A DNA stretch of 21,847 nucleotides from JAFARZ01 sp035651595 (GCA_035651595.1 DASRFJ010000369.1:1-21847), one strand, 5' to 3'. Positions 1-7,513 are shown, counted from the first letter of the stretch. Notes: generated from the sequence alone by a model not told the origin. Made by a program: numbers and translations.

Positions 1-30
1 GGGAGGTCGGGGGAACCGGGGGCGGGTCTG

Positions 31-47
31 CTGACAGGAGGTGTCAG
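31..47. promoter_or_regulatory. Short inverted repeat upstream of the first gene
   Basis: CTGACA (31-36) and TGTCAG (42-47) form a perfect 6-bp inverted repeat around the 5-base loop GGAGG. It lies 60 bp upstream of the first start codon. It could be a small operator or a hairpin in the leader. Nothing else in the first 106 bases was recognised apart from the ribosome binding site GGAGAG just before the GTG start. Confidence 0.25.
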
Positions 48-106
48 TGGACGGGTCGTAGCGTGCTGCCGACGAGCAGAGACGAAACTAAACCGGAGAG
101 TGCGCC

Positions 107-1009
107 GTGAAAATCGGGTTGCTGGTGTTCCTGGCAAACGATCGCGAGGATAACAGTCCACGCACGTACGAGGACGTCCGCGACGTCGTAAAGCAGGCGG
201 AGGCGGACGGATTCGACAGCATCTGGCTCGCCGACCACCTCCTCTATCGCTATCCGGGGGAGCCGGTGCGCGGCATCTGGGAAACCTGGACCGTGCTCGC
301 CGCGCTCGCGGAGGCGACCGAGCGGGTCGAGATCGGGACGCTGGTGCTGTGCAATTCGTTCCGCAACCCGGCGATCCTGGCGAAGATGGCGACGACCGCC
401 GACGAGGTGAGCGGCGGCCGGCTGATCCTGGGCATCGGCGCGGGCTGGCACGAGGCGGAGTACCAGGCATTCGGGCTGCCGTTCGATCATCGCGTGGCCC
501 GCTTCGAGGAGGCCTTGCGGATCATCGGGCCGCTGCTGCGGACCGGGCACGTCGATTTCGCCGGACAGTATTACCAGGCGCGCGACTGCGCGGACGTGCC
601 ACGCGGCCCGCGTCCGGCGGGGCCGCCGCTGCTGGTGGGCGGCGAAGGGCCGCGCATGCTGCGGCTGGCCGCGCAGCACGGGGACTTCTGGAACACCGGC
701 TACATGGGCCAGCCAGAGACCATGGCCGAGCCGATGGCCAGAATCGAGGCCGCGTGCCATGAGGTCGGCCGCGACCCGGCGACGCTGGGCGTCACGGCGC
801 TCATCGGCCTGTGGTTCCCAGACCTCAAGCCGGCCAAGCCGGCCTTCTTCGACAAGCCCCTGACCGGATCGCCGCAAGAGATCGCCACGGCGATGCGCGG
901 ATACGCCGAACTAGGCGTGCCGCACATCATGTTCCAGTGTGAGCCGTACACCCCGGAATCGCGCAAACGGCTGACCGAGGCGCTGCACCTCTATCAAAAC
1001 GATCTCTAA
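107..1009 (+). CDS. LLM class flavin (probably F420)-dependent oxidoreductase
   Basis: A 300-residue luciferase-like (bacterial luciferase/F420 oxidoreductase superfamily) TIM-barrel protein. Family signatures run through the whole length: an N-terminal MKIGLLV strand, the FDSIWLADHLL segment at about 40-50, and the block NPAILAKMATTADEVSGGR, followed by LILGIGAGWHEAEYQAFGLP (about residues 85-125). A PLLVGGEGPRMLRLAAQHGD motif follows near 175-195. These proteins are cytoplasmic and use reduced F420 or FMN for hydride transfer or monooxygenation; the substrate cannot be told from sequence. The GTG start is supported by GGAGAG 7 bases upstream and by the fit of the N-terminus to the family. 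The gene stands alone and converges on the ABC permease gene, with 9 bases between their stops. Length is normal and no defect is visible. Confidence 0.9.
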   Translation: MKIGLLVFLANDREDNSPRTYEDVRDVVKQAEADGFDSIWLADHLLYRYPGEPVRGIWETWTVLAALAEATERVEIGTLVLCNSFRNPAILAKMATTADEVSGGRLILGIGAGWHEAEYQAFGLPFDHRVARFEEALRIIGPLLRTGHVDFAGQYYQARDCADVPRGPRPAGPPLLVGGEGPRMLRLAAQHGDFWNTGYMGQPETMAEPMARIEAACHEVGRDPATLGVTALIGLWFPDLKPAKPAFFDKPLTGSPQEIATAMRGYAELGVPHIMFQCEPYTPESRKRLTEALHLYQNDL

Positions 1010-1018
1010 TCAAAAGGC

Positions 1019-2059
1019 CTAGGATCGCGCCCGCAGCAACCGGACCGCGGCCAGCACCAGGGATGCCGACAGCACCAGCAGCACGAGCGCCATCGCGAGC
1101 TGGAACAGCACGAGCCGGGACTGCGGCTGGTACCTGACCCAGCTCACGTAGTGATGCGCGGCCAGCCACTGGCCTTGCGTGCCGCTGAAGTGGCCCATGC
1201 CCGCATAAAGCTTGAGTAGCTCTGCCGTCGTCACCACGTGCCCGGAAGGCGCGGTAATCCACCCGTTCAGCCACAGATCGTTCCAGTGCGATGGGTAGAA
1301 AGACCCGAAGGACTGGCGGGCAACTACCGGCGCAATGGACAGCAGCCGGGGGCGCAGCCACCACTGGCCGAGGAACAGGCACCCGGCGTAGCTGGCGGCG
1401 AACGCGGCCATCGCCGGGACCGTGCGCCGGATCGCGGCCGCGCTCAGCATCGCGAGCGCAAAAGCGAACACGGTCCAGCCCACGAGCGCGATCGGGGAAA
1501 GCCCGAATACATCCCAGTCCCAGCCCATGTCCGGCGTGACGTTGACCGGCCATTGCGCGATCCGGTACCACCAGTCGAACACCACGCCCAGCACCACGGC
1601 GCCGGCCGCCGCAACGACCGCCAAGGACCCGAACGTGCCGAGCGACCAGCGCCTGGGGCTGATTCCCTGGACCCAGGTGTACCGGAAGCTACCGGTCTCG
1701 AACTCCCGGGTCAGCCACGGCAGCCCGCCGAACAGCGCGGCCACCGCCGGCACGGCCAGCAGCAGGTGCGCGGTGTCGCCGGCCAAGAACGCTGCTTCCC
1801 CCGAGTTACCTGCGGTGAACTGGCCGACGAGCGACTCTGCGCTCAGGCAGGCCGCGTCCCTGTTCTCCGGGTTCGTCGGCAGGCAATGCGCTATGCCATT
1901 GGCGTCGAGCCAAGCCCGCATCGCGATGCCCTCGCCAAGCAGCACTAGGGTCGCCACGCCGAACACGCCGAGGATCGCCGCGACGGTCCACCGGTGCCGG
2001 AGCCAGGTCATCCGCGCCATGCGCCGCGCGCCGCTGGGCACGGCAGCGACCGCCGTCAT
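1019..2059 (-). CDS. ABC transporter permease subunit, YtrB-partner type
   Basis: A 346-residue integral membrane protein and last gene of the GntR-ATPase-permease unit. Hydrophobic helices are visible at about 26-48, 90-118, 147-168, 190-235 (probably two) and 317-343, so roughly six spans. A soluble loop containing two cysteines lies between helices 1 and 2. The segment GLPWLTREFETGSFRYTW after the second helix resembles the ABC-2 type permease pattern in which a 'xRE.e.Gt' stretch follows a helix. It presumably pairs with the ATPase encoded just upstream, whose stop overlaps its ATG by 4 bp (ATGA), as expected for translational coupling. The substrate is unknown. GntR/YtrA-type systems in Gram-positive bacteria often respond to cell-envelope stress or antibiotics, but that is family knowledge and is not shown here. 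Confidence 0.85.
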   Translation of the reverse strand: MTAVAAVPSGARRMARMTWLRHRWTVAAILGVFGVATLVLLGEGIAMRAWLDANGIAHCLPTNPENRDAACLSAESLVGQFTAGNSGEAAFLAGDTAHLLLAVPAVAALFGGLPWLTREFETGSFRYTWVQGISPRRWSLGTFGSLAVVAAAGAVVLGVVFDWWYRIAQWPVNVTPDMGWDWDVFGLSPIALVGWTVFAFALAMLSAAAIRRTVPAMAAFAASYAGCLFLGQWWLRPRLLSIAPVVARQSFGSFYPSHWNDLWLNGWITAPSGHVVTTAELLKLYAGMGHFSGTQGQWLAAHHYVSWVRYQPQSRLVLFQLAMALVLLVLSASLVLAAVRLLRARS

Positions 2060-2934
2060 GACGCGACCTCCGCGATGGACACCGCACGCGCGGCCGGTTC
2101 GCGCAGGTAGCCGAGCACGAGTTCCTCCATGGTGACGGGCCGCTCCGCCCAGCCGGACGGCGCCGTGGTGGTCCGGGCCAGCGCCTGGGCCTGCCGCCCC
2201 GCCCGCGACATCGCGATGACCGGCACGGCGCCGGCCAGCCGGTCCGCGTCCCCCGCCGGACCGATCAGCGCCCGGTGGCCGGCGAGCAGGCTGTCCACCG
2301 GCGCGGCGACCTGCACCTGGCCGCCGGACAGCACGATCAGGTAGCTGGCCACGCGCTCGAGTTCGGTCAGCACGTGCGAGGAGATTACGACGGACAGGCC
2401 GTCCTCGGCCACGCTGGTCATCAGCACCCCCGTCGCGTCCTGCCGCGCCAGCGGGTCGAGGCTGGCCATCGGCTCGTCAAGCAGCAGCAGGCGAGGCCGC
2501 CGCGCGATCGCCAGCGTCAGTGCCAGCAGCGCCTGCTGCCCGCCCGACAGCTTGCCCGCTCTGCGACGGAGCGGAATGCCCCACGCGGCCAGCCGCTGCT
2601 GCGCCAGACCCTCATCCCACTGCCGGTTCATGGCTCCGGCGACGCGCAGCATGTCCCTGACCCGCAGGTCGCGGTAGAAGGGCACTTGCTGATCCAGGTA
2701 GGCGACGTCGTTCCGGATCGCGTCCGATCCCGGCCGCCCCCCGCCGAGCAGCGCGAGCGACCCGGCGGTCGGCCTGGTCAGGCCGGCCAGCAGCCGCAGC
2801 AGCGTGGTCTTGCCCGCGCCGTTAGGCCCGATCAGCGCGACGACGTGCCCGGCGGGCACCGCCAGATCGCAGTCGCGCAGCGCCCAGGTACCCCGGTACC
2901 GCTTGCTCAGCCCGCTGGCTTCGAACACGTTCAT
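2056..2934 (-). CDS. ABC transporter ATP-binding protein
   Basis: A 292-residue nucleotide-binding subunit. The Walker A motif GPNGAGKTT is at about 36-44, a Q-loop-like YLDQQVPFYRDL at about 79-90, the signature LSGGQQ at 129-134, and the Walker B LLLLDEPMASLD at 149-160. A switch histidine sits in VVISSHVLTELE. After about residue 210 the protein carries a C-terminal extension typical of drug/lantibiotic-type ATPases, which ends in a motif resembling 'TMEELVLGYLR'. It energises the downstream permease and is encoded in the same unit. Its start overlaps the stop of the GntR gene by 4 bp. All catalytic motifs are intact. It is probably an exporter of unknown substrate; bacitracin/YtrBCDEF-like or generic multidrug functions are possible. 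Confidence 0.92.
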   Translation of the reverse strand: MNVFEASGLSKRYRGTWALRDCDLAVPAGHVVALIGPNGAGKTTLLRLLAGLTRPTAGSLALLGGGRPGSDAIRNDVAYLDQQVPFYRDLRVRDMLRVAGAMNRQWDEGLAQQRLAAWGIPLRRRAGKLSGGQQALLALTLAIARRPRLLLLDEPMASLDPLARQDATGVLMTSVAEDGLSVVISSHVLTELERVASYLIVLSGGQVQVAAPVDSLLAGHRALIGPAGDADRLAGAVPVIAMSRAGRQAQALARTTTAPSGWAERPVTMEELVLGYLREPAARAVSIAEVAS

Positions 2935-3383
2935 GCGGCGCCGTCCGCCCGCTCTGCGGTGCCCCCGTTGTCAAGAAAATCCCGCAGCGCCGCGGCGAAC
3001 AGCGCCTTCATGCCCAGCTCGTCGACGCCCGCCGCCGAGGCGTCGGCCAGCCAGGACCCGAGCCGCCGCTGGAGCGCCGACATCTCCCGCAGCCCGGCGA
3101 CCTCCGGGGCCGCGACGATGAACGTGCCCAGGCCCGGGCGGCCGGCCGCGATCCCGCGCAACTCCAGCTCCCGGTAGGCCTTCACCACGGTGTCCGGATT
3201 CACCGCCAGCGACCCGGTGACGTCCTTGATCCTCGGCAGCTGGTCGCCCTCGGTCAGGAACCCGAGCCGCAGCGCGTAGGCGACCTGGTGCACCAGTTGC
3301 AGGTACGTCGGCACTCCGGAGCCGCGGTCCAGGTAGAAAGCGATCGGCGACACGCCCTCGCTTGCTGGTTTATCGGTTATCAC
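2931..3383 (-). CDS. GntR family transcriptional regulator, YtrA subfamily
   Basis: A 150-residue cytoplasmic regulator. Residues about 18-85 form the GntR winged helix: the entry segment VPTYLQLVHQVAYALRLG, then GDQLPRIKDVTGSLAVNPDTV as the recognition helix region, and ELRGIAAGRPGLGTFIV as the wing. The short helical tail (about 65 residues) lacks an FCD or UTRA effector domain, which places it in the YtrA type. YtrA regulators normally repress the ABC transporter operon they begin, and the order here fits that. The assigned start is GTG at 3383. No good Shine-Dalgarno is seen, and the start lies inside an inverted repeat (3374-3393) that could be its own operator. A start a few codons downstream is possible, because the conserved part begins about residue 14. 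Confidence 0.88.
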   Translation of the reverse strand: MITDKPASEGVSPIAFYLDRGSGVPTYLQLVHQVAYALRLGFLTEGDQLPRIKDVTGSLAVNPDTVVKAYRELELRGIAAGRPGLGTFIVAAPEVAGLREMSALQRRLGSWLADASAAGVDELGMKALFAAALRDFLDNGGTAERADGAA

Positions 3384-3393
3384 CGTATAACCG
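3374..3393. promoter_or_regulatory. Probable autoregulatory operator of the GntR-ABC unit
   Basis: CGGTTAT-N6-ATAACCG is a perfect 7-bp inverted repeat that overlaps the GTG start of the GntR gene. The size, AT-rich inner ends and position are what is expected for a dimeric GntR operator that blocks its own promoter or translation start. On the minus strand a TATAC-like -10 element lies within it. Binding by this particular regulator is inferred. Confidence 0.45.
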
Positions 3394-3450
3394 TAGCACC
3401 ACCGGACGTTCGGAGAAAAGATTTTTACCGAACGACCTGTGGTGCTACGG
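3391..3450. repeat. 60-bp near-perfect palindrome between divergent genes
   Basis: The outer arms CCGTAGCACCAC (3391-3402) and GTGGTGCTACGG (3439-3450) match perfectly over 12 bp. The inner arms CGTTCGG (3407-3413) and CCGAACG (3428-3434) match perfectly over 7 bp. Both share one centre of symmetry at 3420/3421, and two of the four pairs between them also match. The centre is AT-rich (an AAAA run against a TTTTT run). It fills the space between the GntR start and the promoter of the gene at 3483. It could be a bidirectional operator or a cruciform-forming site; as RNA it would form a long hairpin in either transcript. Confidence 0.7.
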
Positions 3451-3482
3451 CCGGTAATAATGGAGGTGGGGAGGGGAAGGCG

Positions 3483-4442
3483 ATGAATTCCTGGTTAGTG
3501 TGGCTGGTATTCGCCGGAGTCGCCGTCATGCTGGGCCTCGTCGGGTACCAGTTCAGCGTTCGTACGCTCCGGTGGGTCGCGATCGCGGTCGCCGCGGTGG
3601 CCGCGCTCTATGTGCTTGAGTACGGCTTAACGCATCCGGCGCGCAGTTCCGGCAGCCTGTCCGACGCGTTCGTCCGGGGTGCCAACGCGCTCAGCAGCGC
3701 GCTGGTGGCACATCGCGTGCCGGCGCCTGGCCGGATCGGGTGGCTGGTGATCGCGGTGCTGGTGCTGTTCGGCTACCGGGCGCTCGAAGCCTGGACGCTT
3801 CGCCGCCAGGCACCCGGCCTGGACGTGTCGACGCTGACCGGCGACAAGCAGGACGATGCGGCCGACGCGGGGACGAGCGTCGAGACGGGTAAGCAGCGGC
3901 ACGAGTTGCTGGTGGCGGAGCTCAAGTTCCGGCTGCCCGCGGTGGAGGTCCGCTCGCCGGCCATCCTGCCCGGCGGCAGCAGGCCCAGCGGGCTGGCGTC
4001 GATCGCCGAGGCCAGCGGCGTGACCGGAGCGGGGCTGGCCGGGGCGATCATCCGGTTCTTCGGCATGATGTGGCCGAACCCGCCGCGGATCCAGGTCCGC
4101 GCCTGGGTGGAGCGTCCCTCCGACGACAAGGTGACGCTGGTCACGGTGGGCCTCGCGGACCCGCGGTCGGGCGCCACCATCGCGACGAAGACCCTGGCCG
4201 CGGGCAGTCTCGACGACGCCGCTGCCGCGGTGGCCGGGTATGTCGCCAGGCATATCTTCGCGCGGGACCGCACCGTGCCGCCGTGGTGCGGCAGCGCGAC
4301 CGACGGCGCCGATCTGGCGGCGCTGCTGCTGCACGCCGTGAACCGGGAGCAGTATCCGCGCTTCTACCGGGGCGCTACCGGCTTGCCATGTCGCTGGAGA
4401 TGCTCGCGAACCCGCACGCCGACCTCGGCCAGATCGACGTGA
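3483..4442 (+). CDS. Membrane-anchored protein of unknown function, 5' part of a frameshifted gene
   Basis: The ATG at 3483 is chosen because GGAGG and GGGGAAGG lie just upstream and a hydrophobic helix follows at once. Three membrane spans are seen at about residues 4-23, 31-48 and 84-102, followed by a soluble domain rich in Ala, Val and Asp. I do not recognise the family. Up to about residue 297 (RFYRG) the protein looks real. After that the frame gives a short arginine/threonine-rich tail (to 4442) typical of out-of-frame GC-rich DNA. The natural continuation (YRLAMSLEMLANPHADL) is in the next frame from 4376. One base missing near 4371-4376 would join the two parts into a protein of about 571 residues. 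The cause could be a sequencing error, a real mutation or, less likely, two separate genes. Confidence 0.6.
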   Translation: MNSWLVWLVFAGVAVMLGLVGYQFSVRTLRWVAIAVAAVAALYVLEYGLTHPARSSGSLSDAFVRGANALSSALVAHRVPAPGRIGWLVIAVLVLFGYRALEAWTLRRQAPGLDVSTLTGDKQDDAADAGTSVETGKQRHELLVAELKFRLPAVEVRSPAILPGGSRPSGLASIAEASGVTGAGLAGAIIRFFGMMWPNPPRIQVRAWVERPSDDKVTLVTVGLADPRSGATIATKTLAAGSLDDAAAAVAGYVARHIFARDRTVPPWCGSATDGADLAALLLHAVNREQYPRFYRGATGLPCRWRCSRTRTPTSARST

Positions 4443-5197
4443 CCGTGCTCCGGGACGCGGTGCGGATCCTGACCCGGTGCGGCCTGGCCGGCGACGACGC
4501 CGCCGACGGAATCCGCGGCCGCGGCCAGGCGGCGATGATGGAGTGGCTGAGGCCCCGGCTGCTGGACGCCGCTGAGCAGGAACTGACCGCGATCCAGCGG
4601 TACCTGACCCGGTGGCACATCCTCTGGGGGATGTTCTGGACCCGCAACGAACGCGGAGTCCTCCGACCGTACCGGCGGCCCCGGCACCGGCAGGCCTTCC
4701 ACGACGGGGTATGCGTCGCGTTGCTGCTTGTCGCCGTGCGCAAGGCGCTGATGCCCGGGGCGAAGGACCGCGGCGAACTGCGTTACGCCCGCACGATCGC
4801 CCGGATAGTGACCGCCATCTCCGGAGACAGCAAGGACTTCGCGAACGTGCTGCGCGACTTCCCGGCTAGGACGGGGAAGCCGCGGCCGATCACCGCCCGG
4901 CTGCGCACCCGTCGCTGGCCCTGGCACTGCAGCACCCCCTCCTGGCCGGCCGCGTACAACCTGGCCTGCGCGTACGCGGCACTCGCCGCTCGCTCGGGGA
5001 CCGAGCCGGACCGCCTGGTGGCGAAGGTGGTCGACAGCCTTGAGTTCGCGGTCTGCAACCCCGAGTGCGAGATGGAACGCCCGTCGGAGTGGATCGGCAA
5101 CGACCCGGACTTCGGCCGGCTGACCCGGACGAACAACGAGACGTTCCTGGCGTTCCTGGATGATCAGCGGAAACGGGACTACCCGGCCGACGGCTAG
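4388..5197 (+). CDS. 3' part of the frameshifted membrane protein, with TPR-like tail
   Basis: This open frame carries on from the gene at 3483 after a one-base slip. Coding-like sequence begins about 4376, and the first ATG in it is 4388, which has no convincing ribosome binding site, so independent translation is doubtful. The region is soluble and rich in Arg, Leu and Trp. A stretch around DAAEQELTAIQRYLTRWHILWGMFW is followed by helical segments. The last 75 residues (AYNLACAYAAL, DSLEFAV, IGNDPDFGRL, FLAFLDDQ) resemble the terminal repeat of actinobacterial TPR proteins. I do not recognise the whole protein. It ends 10 bases before the GTG start of the ATP-grasp gene, so it may share a transcript with it. 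Confidence 0.5.
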   Translation: MSLEMLANPHADLGQIDVTVLRDAVRILTRCGLAGDDAADGIRGRGQAAMMEWLRPRLLDAAEQELTAIQRYLTRWHILWGMFWTRNERGVLRPYRRPRHRQAFHDGVCVALLLVAVRKALMPGAKDRGELRYARTIARIVTAISGDSKDFANVLRDFPARTGKPRPITARLRTRRWPWHCSTPSWPAAYNLACAYAALAARSGTEPDRLVAKVVDSLEFAVCNPECEMERPSEWIGNDPDFGRLTRTNNETFLAFLDDQRKRDYPADG

Positions 5198-5207
5198 TCT
5201 GGTAGCC

Positions 5208-6125
5208 GTGCCGGTGTACGTGATTCACGAAAATCCTGACTGGTATCCGCCGATCGAGGCCGCGCTGCGGGCCGAGGGCGTGCCGCATGAGCAGTGGCTC
5301 CTCGGTTCCGGTGTCATTGAGCTCGATGAGGTCCCGCCGGAGGGTGTCTTCTGGTCACGGACGAGCGCGTCGTCGCACACCAGGGGGCACCCGTTCGCGA
5401 AGGATCACGCGCGCGCCATCCTGAGCTGGCTGGAAGCGCACGGCAGGCGGGTCGTGAACGGGCGCCGGGTGCTGGAGCTGGAGGTGAGCAAGGCCGATCA
5501 GCTCACCGCGCTGCGCGCGGCTGGCATCGACGTGCCCCGCACCGTCATGGTGGCGGGTCGTTCGCAGCTCGCCGCCGCGGCGGCCGCGATGCCGCTGCCG
5601 TTCATCAGCAAGCACAACCAGGGCGGCAAGGGCCTGGGCGTCCGGCGCTTCGATTCGCACGCGGAGTTCACCGCGTTTGTGGCGGGGGACTCCGAGTACG
5701 AGGAGCCCGTCGACGGGATCGCGCTGCTCCAGGAGTACGTGCCGGCCGCGGCGCCGTTCATCACCCGGGTCGAGATCGTCGGCGGCGAGTTCGTCTACGC
5801 GATCACCGCCGACACCAGCAGCGGTTCGTTCGAGCTGTGCCCGGCGGAGGCGTGTGACGTCGGTTCCTCGGGTCCGGCGTTCGCGTTGCGCCCGGACATC
5901 CCTTCTCGTATTGCTGCTCAGTACGAGGACTTCGCCCGGCGGCACGGGATCGAGATCGCCGGTTTCGAGTTCATCGAGACCGCGGACGGGCGCGTCGTGA
6001 CGTACGACGTGAACACGACCACCAACTACAACCCGGCCATCGAGGCGGTCGCGCCGCGTCCCGCGCTTCGGCAGGTGGCGCGTTTCCTCGGGCAGCTTCT
6101 CAACGAGCACGCGGAGGTGTGCTGA
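5208..6125 (+). CDS. RimK-like ATP-grasp ligase family protein
   Basis: About 305 residues from the GTG at 5208. This start matches the beginning of the first strand (PVYVIHENPDWYPP) and lies after the stop of the previous gene. An ATG at 5160 would add 16 unlikely residues inside the upstream gene. ATP-grasp features are an N-terminal preATP-grasp fold, the nucleotide-binding FISKHNQGGKGLGVRRF at about 145-161, the LLQEYV hinge, and the metal-binding end GFEFIETADGR followed by TYDVNTTTNYN (Asp and Asn ligands). Such enzymes make an acyl phosphate and join it to an amine or thiol, as in RimK and graspetide ligases. The substrate is unknown. The next gene starts within its stop codon (TGATG), so the two products probably act together. 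Confidence 0.8.
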   Translation: MPVYVIHENPDWYPPIEAALRAEGVPHEQWLLGSGVIELDEVPPEGVFWSRTSASSHTRGHPFAKDHARAILSWLEAHGRRVVNGRRVLELEVSKADQLTALRAAGIDVPRTVMVAGRSQLAAAAAAMPLPFISKHNQGGKGLGVRRFDSHAEFTAFVAGDSEYEEPVDGIALLQEYVPAAAPFITRVEIVGGEFVYAITADTSSGSFELCPAEACDVGSSGPAFALRPDIPSRIAAQYEDFARRHGIEIAGFEFIETADGRVVTYDVNTTTNYNPAIEAVAPRPALRQVARFLGQLLNEHAEVC

Positions 6126-7144
6126 TGCGTTTCGGGTACTGGATGCCGATATTCGGCGGCTGGCTGCGCAACGTGCCCGACGAGGGGATGAGCATCGCGT
6201 GGCCGTACATCAGGGACCTGGCCGCGGACAGCGAGCGGCTCGGCTTCGAGCTGACGCTCATCGCGGAGCTGAACCTCAACGACATCAAGGGCCATCGCGC
6301 GCCGTCGCTGGACTGCTGGACGCTCGCGCCCGCCGTCGCGGCGGTCACCAGTGAGCTGGAGCTGATGCTCGCCGTCCGGCCGAACTACCACTCACCCTCG
6401 CTCACCGCCAAGGCGCTGTCCACGCTGGACACGATCGCTCCCGGCCGGGTGAGCCTCAACGTGGTCTCGTCCTGGTGGCGCGACGAGGCGACCCAGTACG
6501 GGGCGCCGTTCGACGTGCACGACGCCAGGTACGCGCGGACCGACGAGTGGCTGGCCGTCACGTCCAGCCTGCTGCGGTCGGACACGGTGACCCACGACGG
6601 TCCGCTGTACCAGCTCTCTGGCACGATCCTTGAGCCCAAGCCCGCTGTGCCGCCGCCCGTCTACATGGGTGGCGAATCGCCGAAGGCAAAGGAGGTGATC
6701 GCCGCGCGGGCGGACGGCTACCTGATGCACGGCGACCCGCCGGAGGTCATCGAAGCGAAGGTCTGCGACCTGTCGACGCGCCGCGCCGCGTTGGGGCTGC
6801 CGCCGCTGGTGTTCGGCGTGTCCGGCTACGTGATCTGCCGGGAGACCGAGGCGGCGGCGCAAGCCGAGCTTTCCCGCATCCTCGACGTGAAATCCTCGCC
6901 CGAGGCGTACGCGTCCTACCAGGACTTCCTCGCCGGATCCCAGCTTGAGTCCCAGGTCTCGCTGGAGGAGTACAGCGTCTCCAACCGCGGCCTGCGCAGC
7001 GGCCTGATCGGCACGCCCGAGCAGATCATCGACCGGCTCGCCGCCTACGAACGCGCCGGGATCAGCCTCGTGCTGCTCCAGTTCTCCCCGCAACGCGAGG
7101 AAATGGCCCGCTTCGCCGAGACGGTGATCAGCCAGTACCCGTGA
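6125..7144 (+). CDS. SsuD-like LLM class flavin-dependent monooxygenase
   Basis: 339 residues from the ATG at 6125, supported by GGAGG 7 bases upstream; a GTG two codons earlier is also possible. It is a luciferase-like TIM barrel nearest to the alkanesulfonate/dimethylsulfone monooxygenase branch. FGYWMPIFGGW at the N-terminus, LNVVSSWWRDEATQYGAPF at about 115-134 and the following HDARYARTDEWLAV helix are typical of SsuD. VYMGGESPKAKEVIAARADGY and the C-terminal GLIGTPEQIIDRLAAYERAG are shared by the class. It would use FMNH2 (or F420H2) and oxygen. There is no flavin reductase gene or sulfonate transporter nearby, which argues against a plain sulfur-scavenging role. Coupling to the ATP-grasp gene suggests a small biosynthetic or tailoring pathway. 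Confidence 0.87.
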   Translation: MRFGYWMPIFGGWLRNVPDEGMSIAWPYIRDLAADSERLGFELTLIAELNLNDIKGHRAPSLDCWTLAPAVAAVTSELELMLAVRPNYHSPSLTAKALSTLDTIAPGRVSLNVVSSWWRDEATQYGAPFDVHDARYARTDEWLAVTSSLLRSDTVTHDGPLYQLSGTILEPKPAVPPPVYMGGESPKAKEVIAARADGYLMHGDPPEVIEAKVCDLSTRRAALGLPPLVFGVSGYVICRETEAAAQAELSRILDVKSSPEAYASYQDFLAGSQLESQVSLEEYSVSNRGLRSGLIGTPEQIIDRLAAYERAGISLVLLQFSPQREEMARFAETVISQYP

Positions 7145-7160
7145 CCGCGCGGCCCCGGCA

Positions 7161-7202
7161 CGCGATCCCGGGCTACCGACGCGCGATCGCGGGCTACCGG
7201 CG
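7161..7202. repeat. 21-bp tandem duplication
   Basis: Two adjacent copies of a 21-bp unit (7161-7181 and 7182-7202, core GCGGGCTACCGGCG) match at 19 of 21 positions. They begin 16 bases after the stop of the monooxygenase gene. No function is evident; replication slippage would explain it. Confidence 0.6.
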
Positions 7203-7283
7203 CATGGCCGCATGCTACCCAAGTTGTCTGAGTGTCTTCAGGGGCTGGTGAGGCTCGTTCCCGTATTGGCCCCCGGCATTAGC

Positions 7284-7359
7284 GTGGCGGATTGCCCTAT
7301 CGTGGCAGTTTGACCCCCGTATTCGGGGGTCAGGCTTCCACAAAGCGGTAATCCGCCAC
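7284..7359. repeat. 76-bp nested inverted repeat
   Basis: The outer arms are 7284-7296 (GTGGCGGATTGCC) and 7347-7359 (GGTAATCCGCCAC), 13 bp with one G-T pair. The inner arms TGACCCCCG (7311-7319) and CGGGGGTCA (7324-7332) are a perfect 9-bp stem with a TATT loop. GTGG (7302-7305) and CCAC (7338-7341) can pair between them. As RNA it would fold into one long interrupted hairpin. There is no T-run after it, so it is not a standard terminator; it may be a MITE or REP-like repeat. Confidence 0.6.
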
Positions 7360-7459
7360 ATTGTTCGGCTCTTGTGCCAGCCGCGAGGACCCGGAAGGGC
7401 TCGGGCTGGCCAGCGTCGGCACCGGGCGCCTGGCCGACATCGCCGCGCCTGGTCCCGTT

Positions 7460-7513
7460 CGCGCGCCCGTCGGCTCGTCCCGCGCGCCCGCCGGCTCGTC
7501 CCGTTCGCCCGCC
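7460..7513. repeat. 21-bp tandem repeat, about 2.5 copies
   Basis: The unit with core CGCGCGCCCG and GGCTCGTCC is at 7460-7480 and 7481-7501, with one difference, and a partial third copy follows (7502-7513). In the frame ending at TAG 7514-7516 it encodes RAPVGSS, RAPAGSS, RSPA. It may be the repetitive tail of a decayed gene. Confidence 0.5.

Noticed and set aside
4365..4390. Programmed ribosomal frameshift
   Set aside because: There is no slippery heptamer or clear downstream structure at the junction; an error or mutation is simpler.
6125..7144. Alkanesulfonate monooxygenase in a sulfur-scavenging operon
   Set aside because: No flavin reductase or sulfonate ABC transporter genes are nearby, so only the family, not the SsuD function, is claimed.
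7284..7359. Rho-independent terminator for the monooxygenase gene
   Set aside because: It lies 140 bp after the stop, has no T-run and is built of three nested stems, unlike the simple hairpin at 15666-15702.
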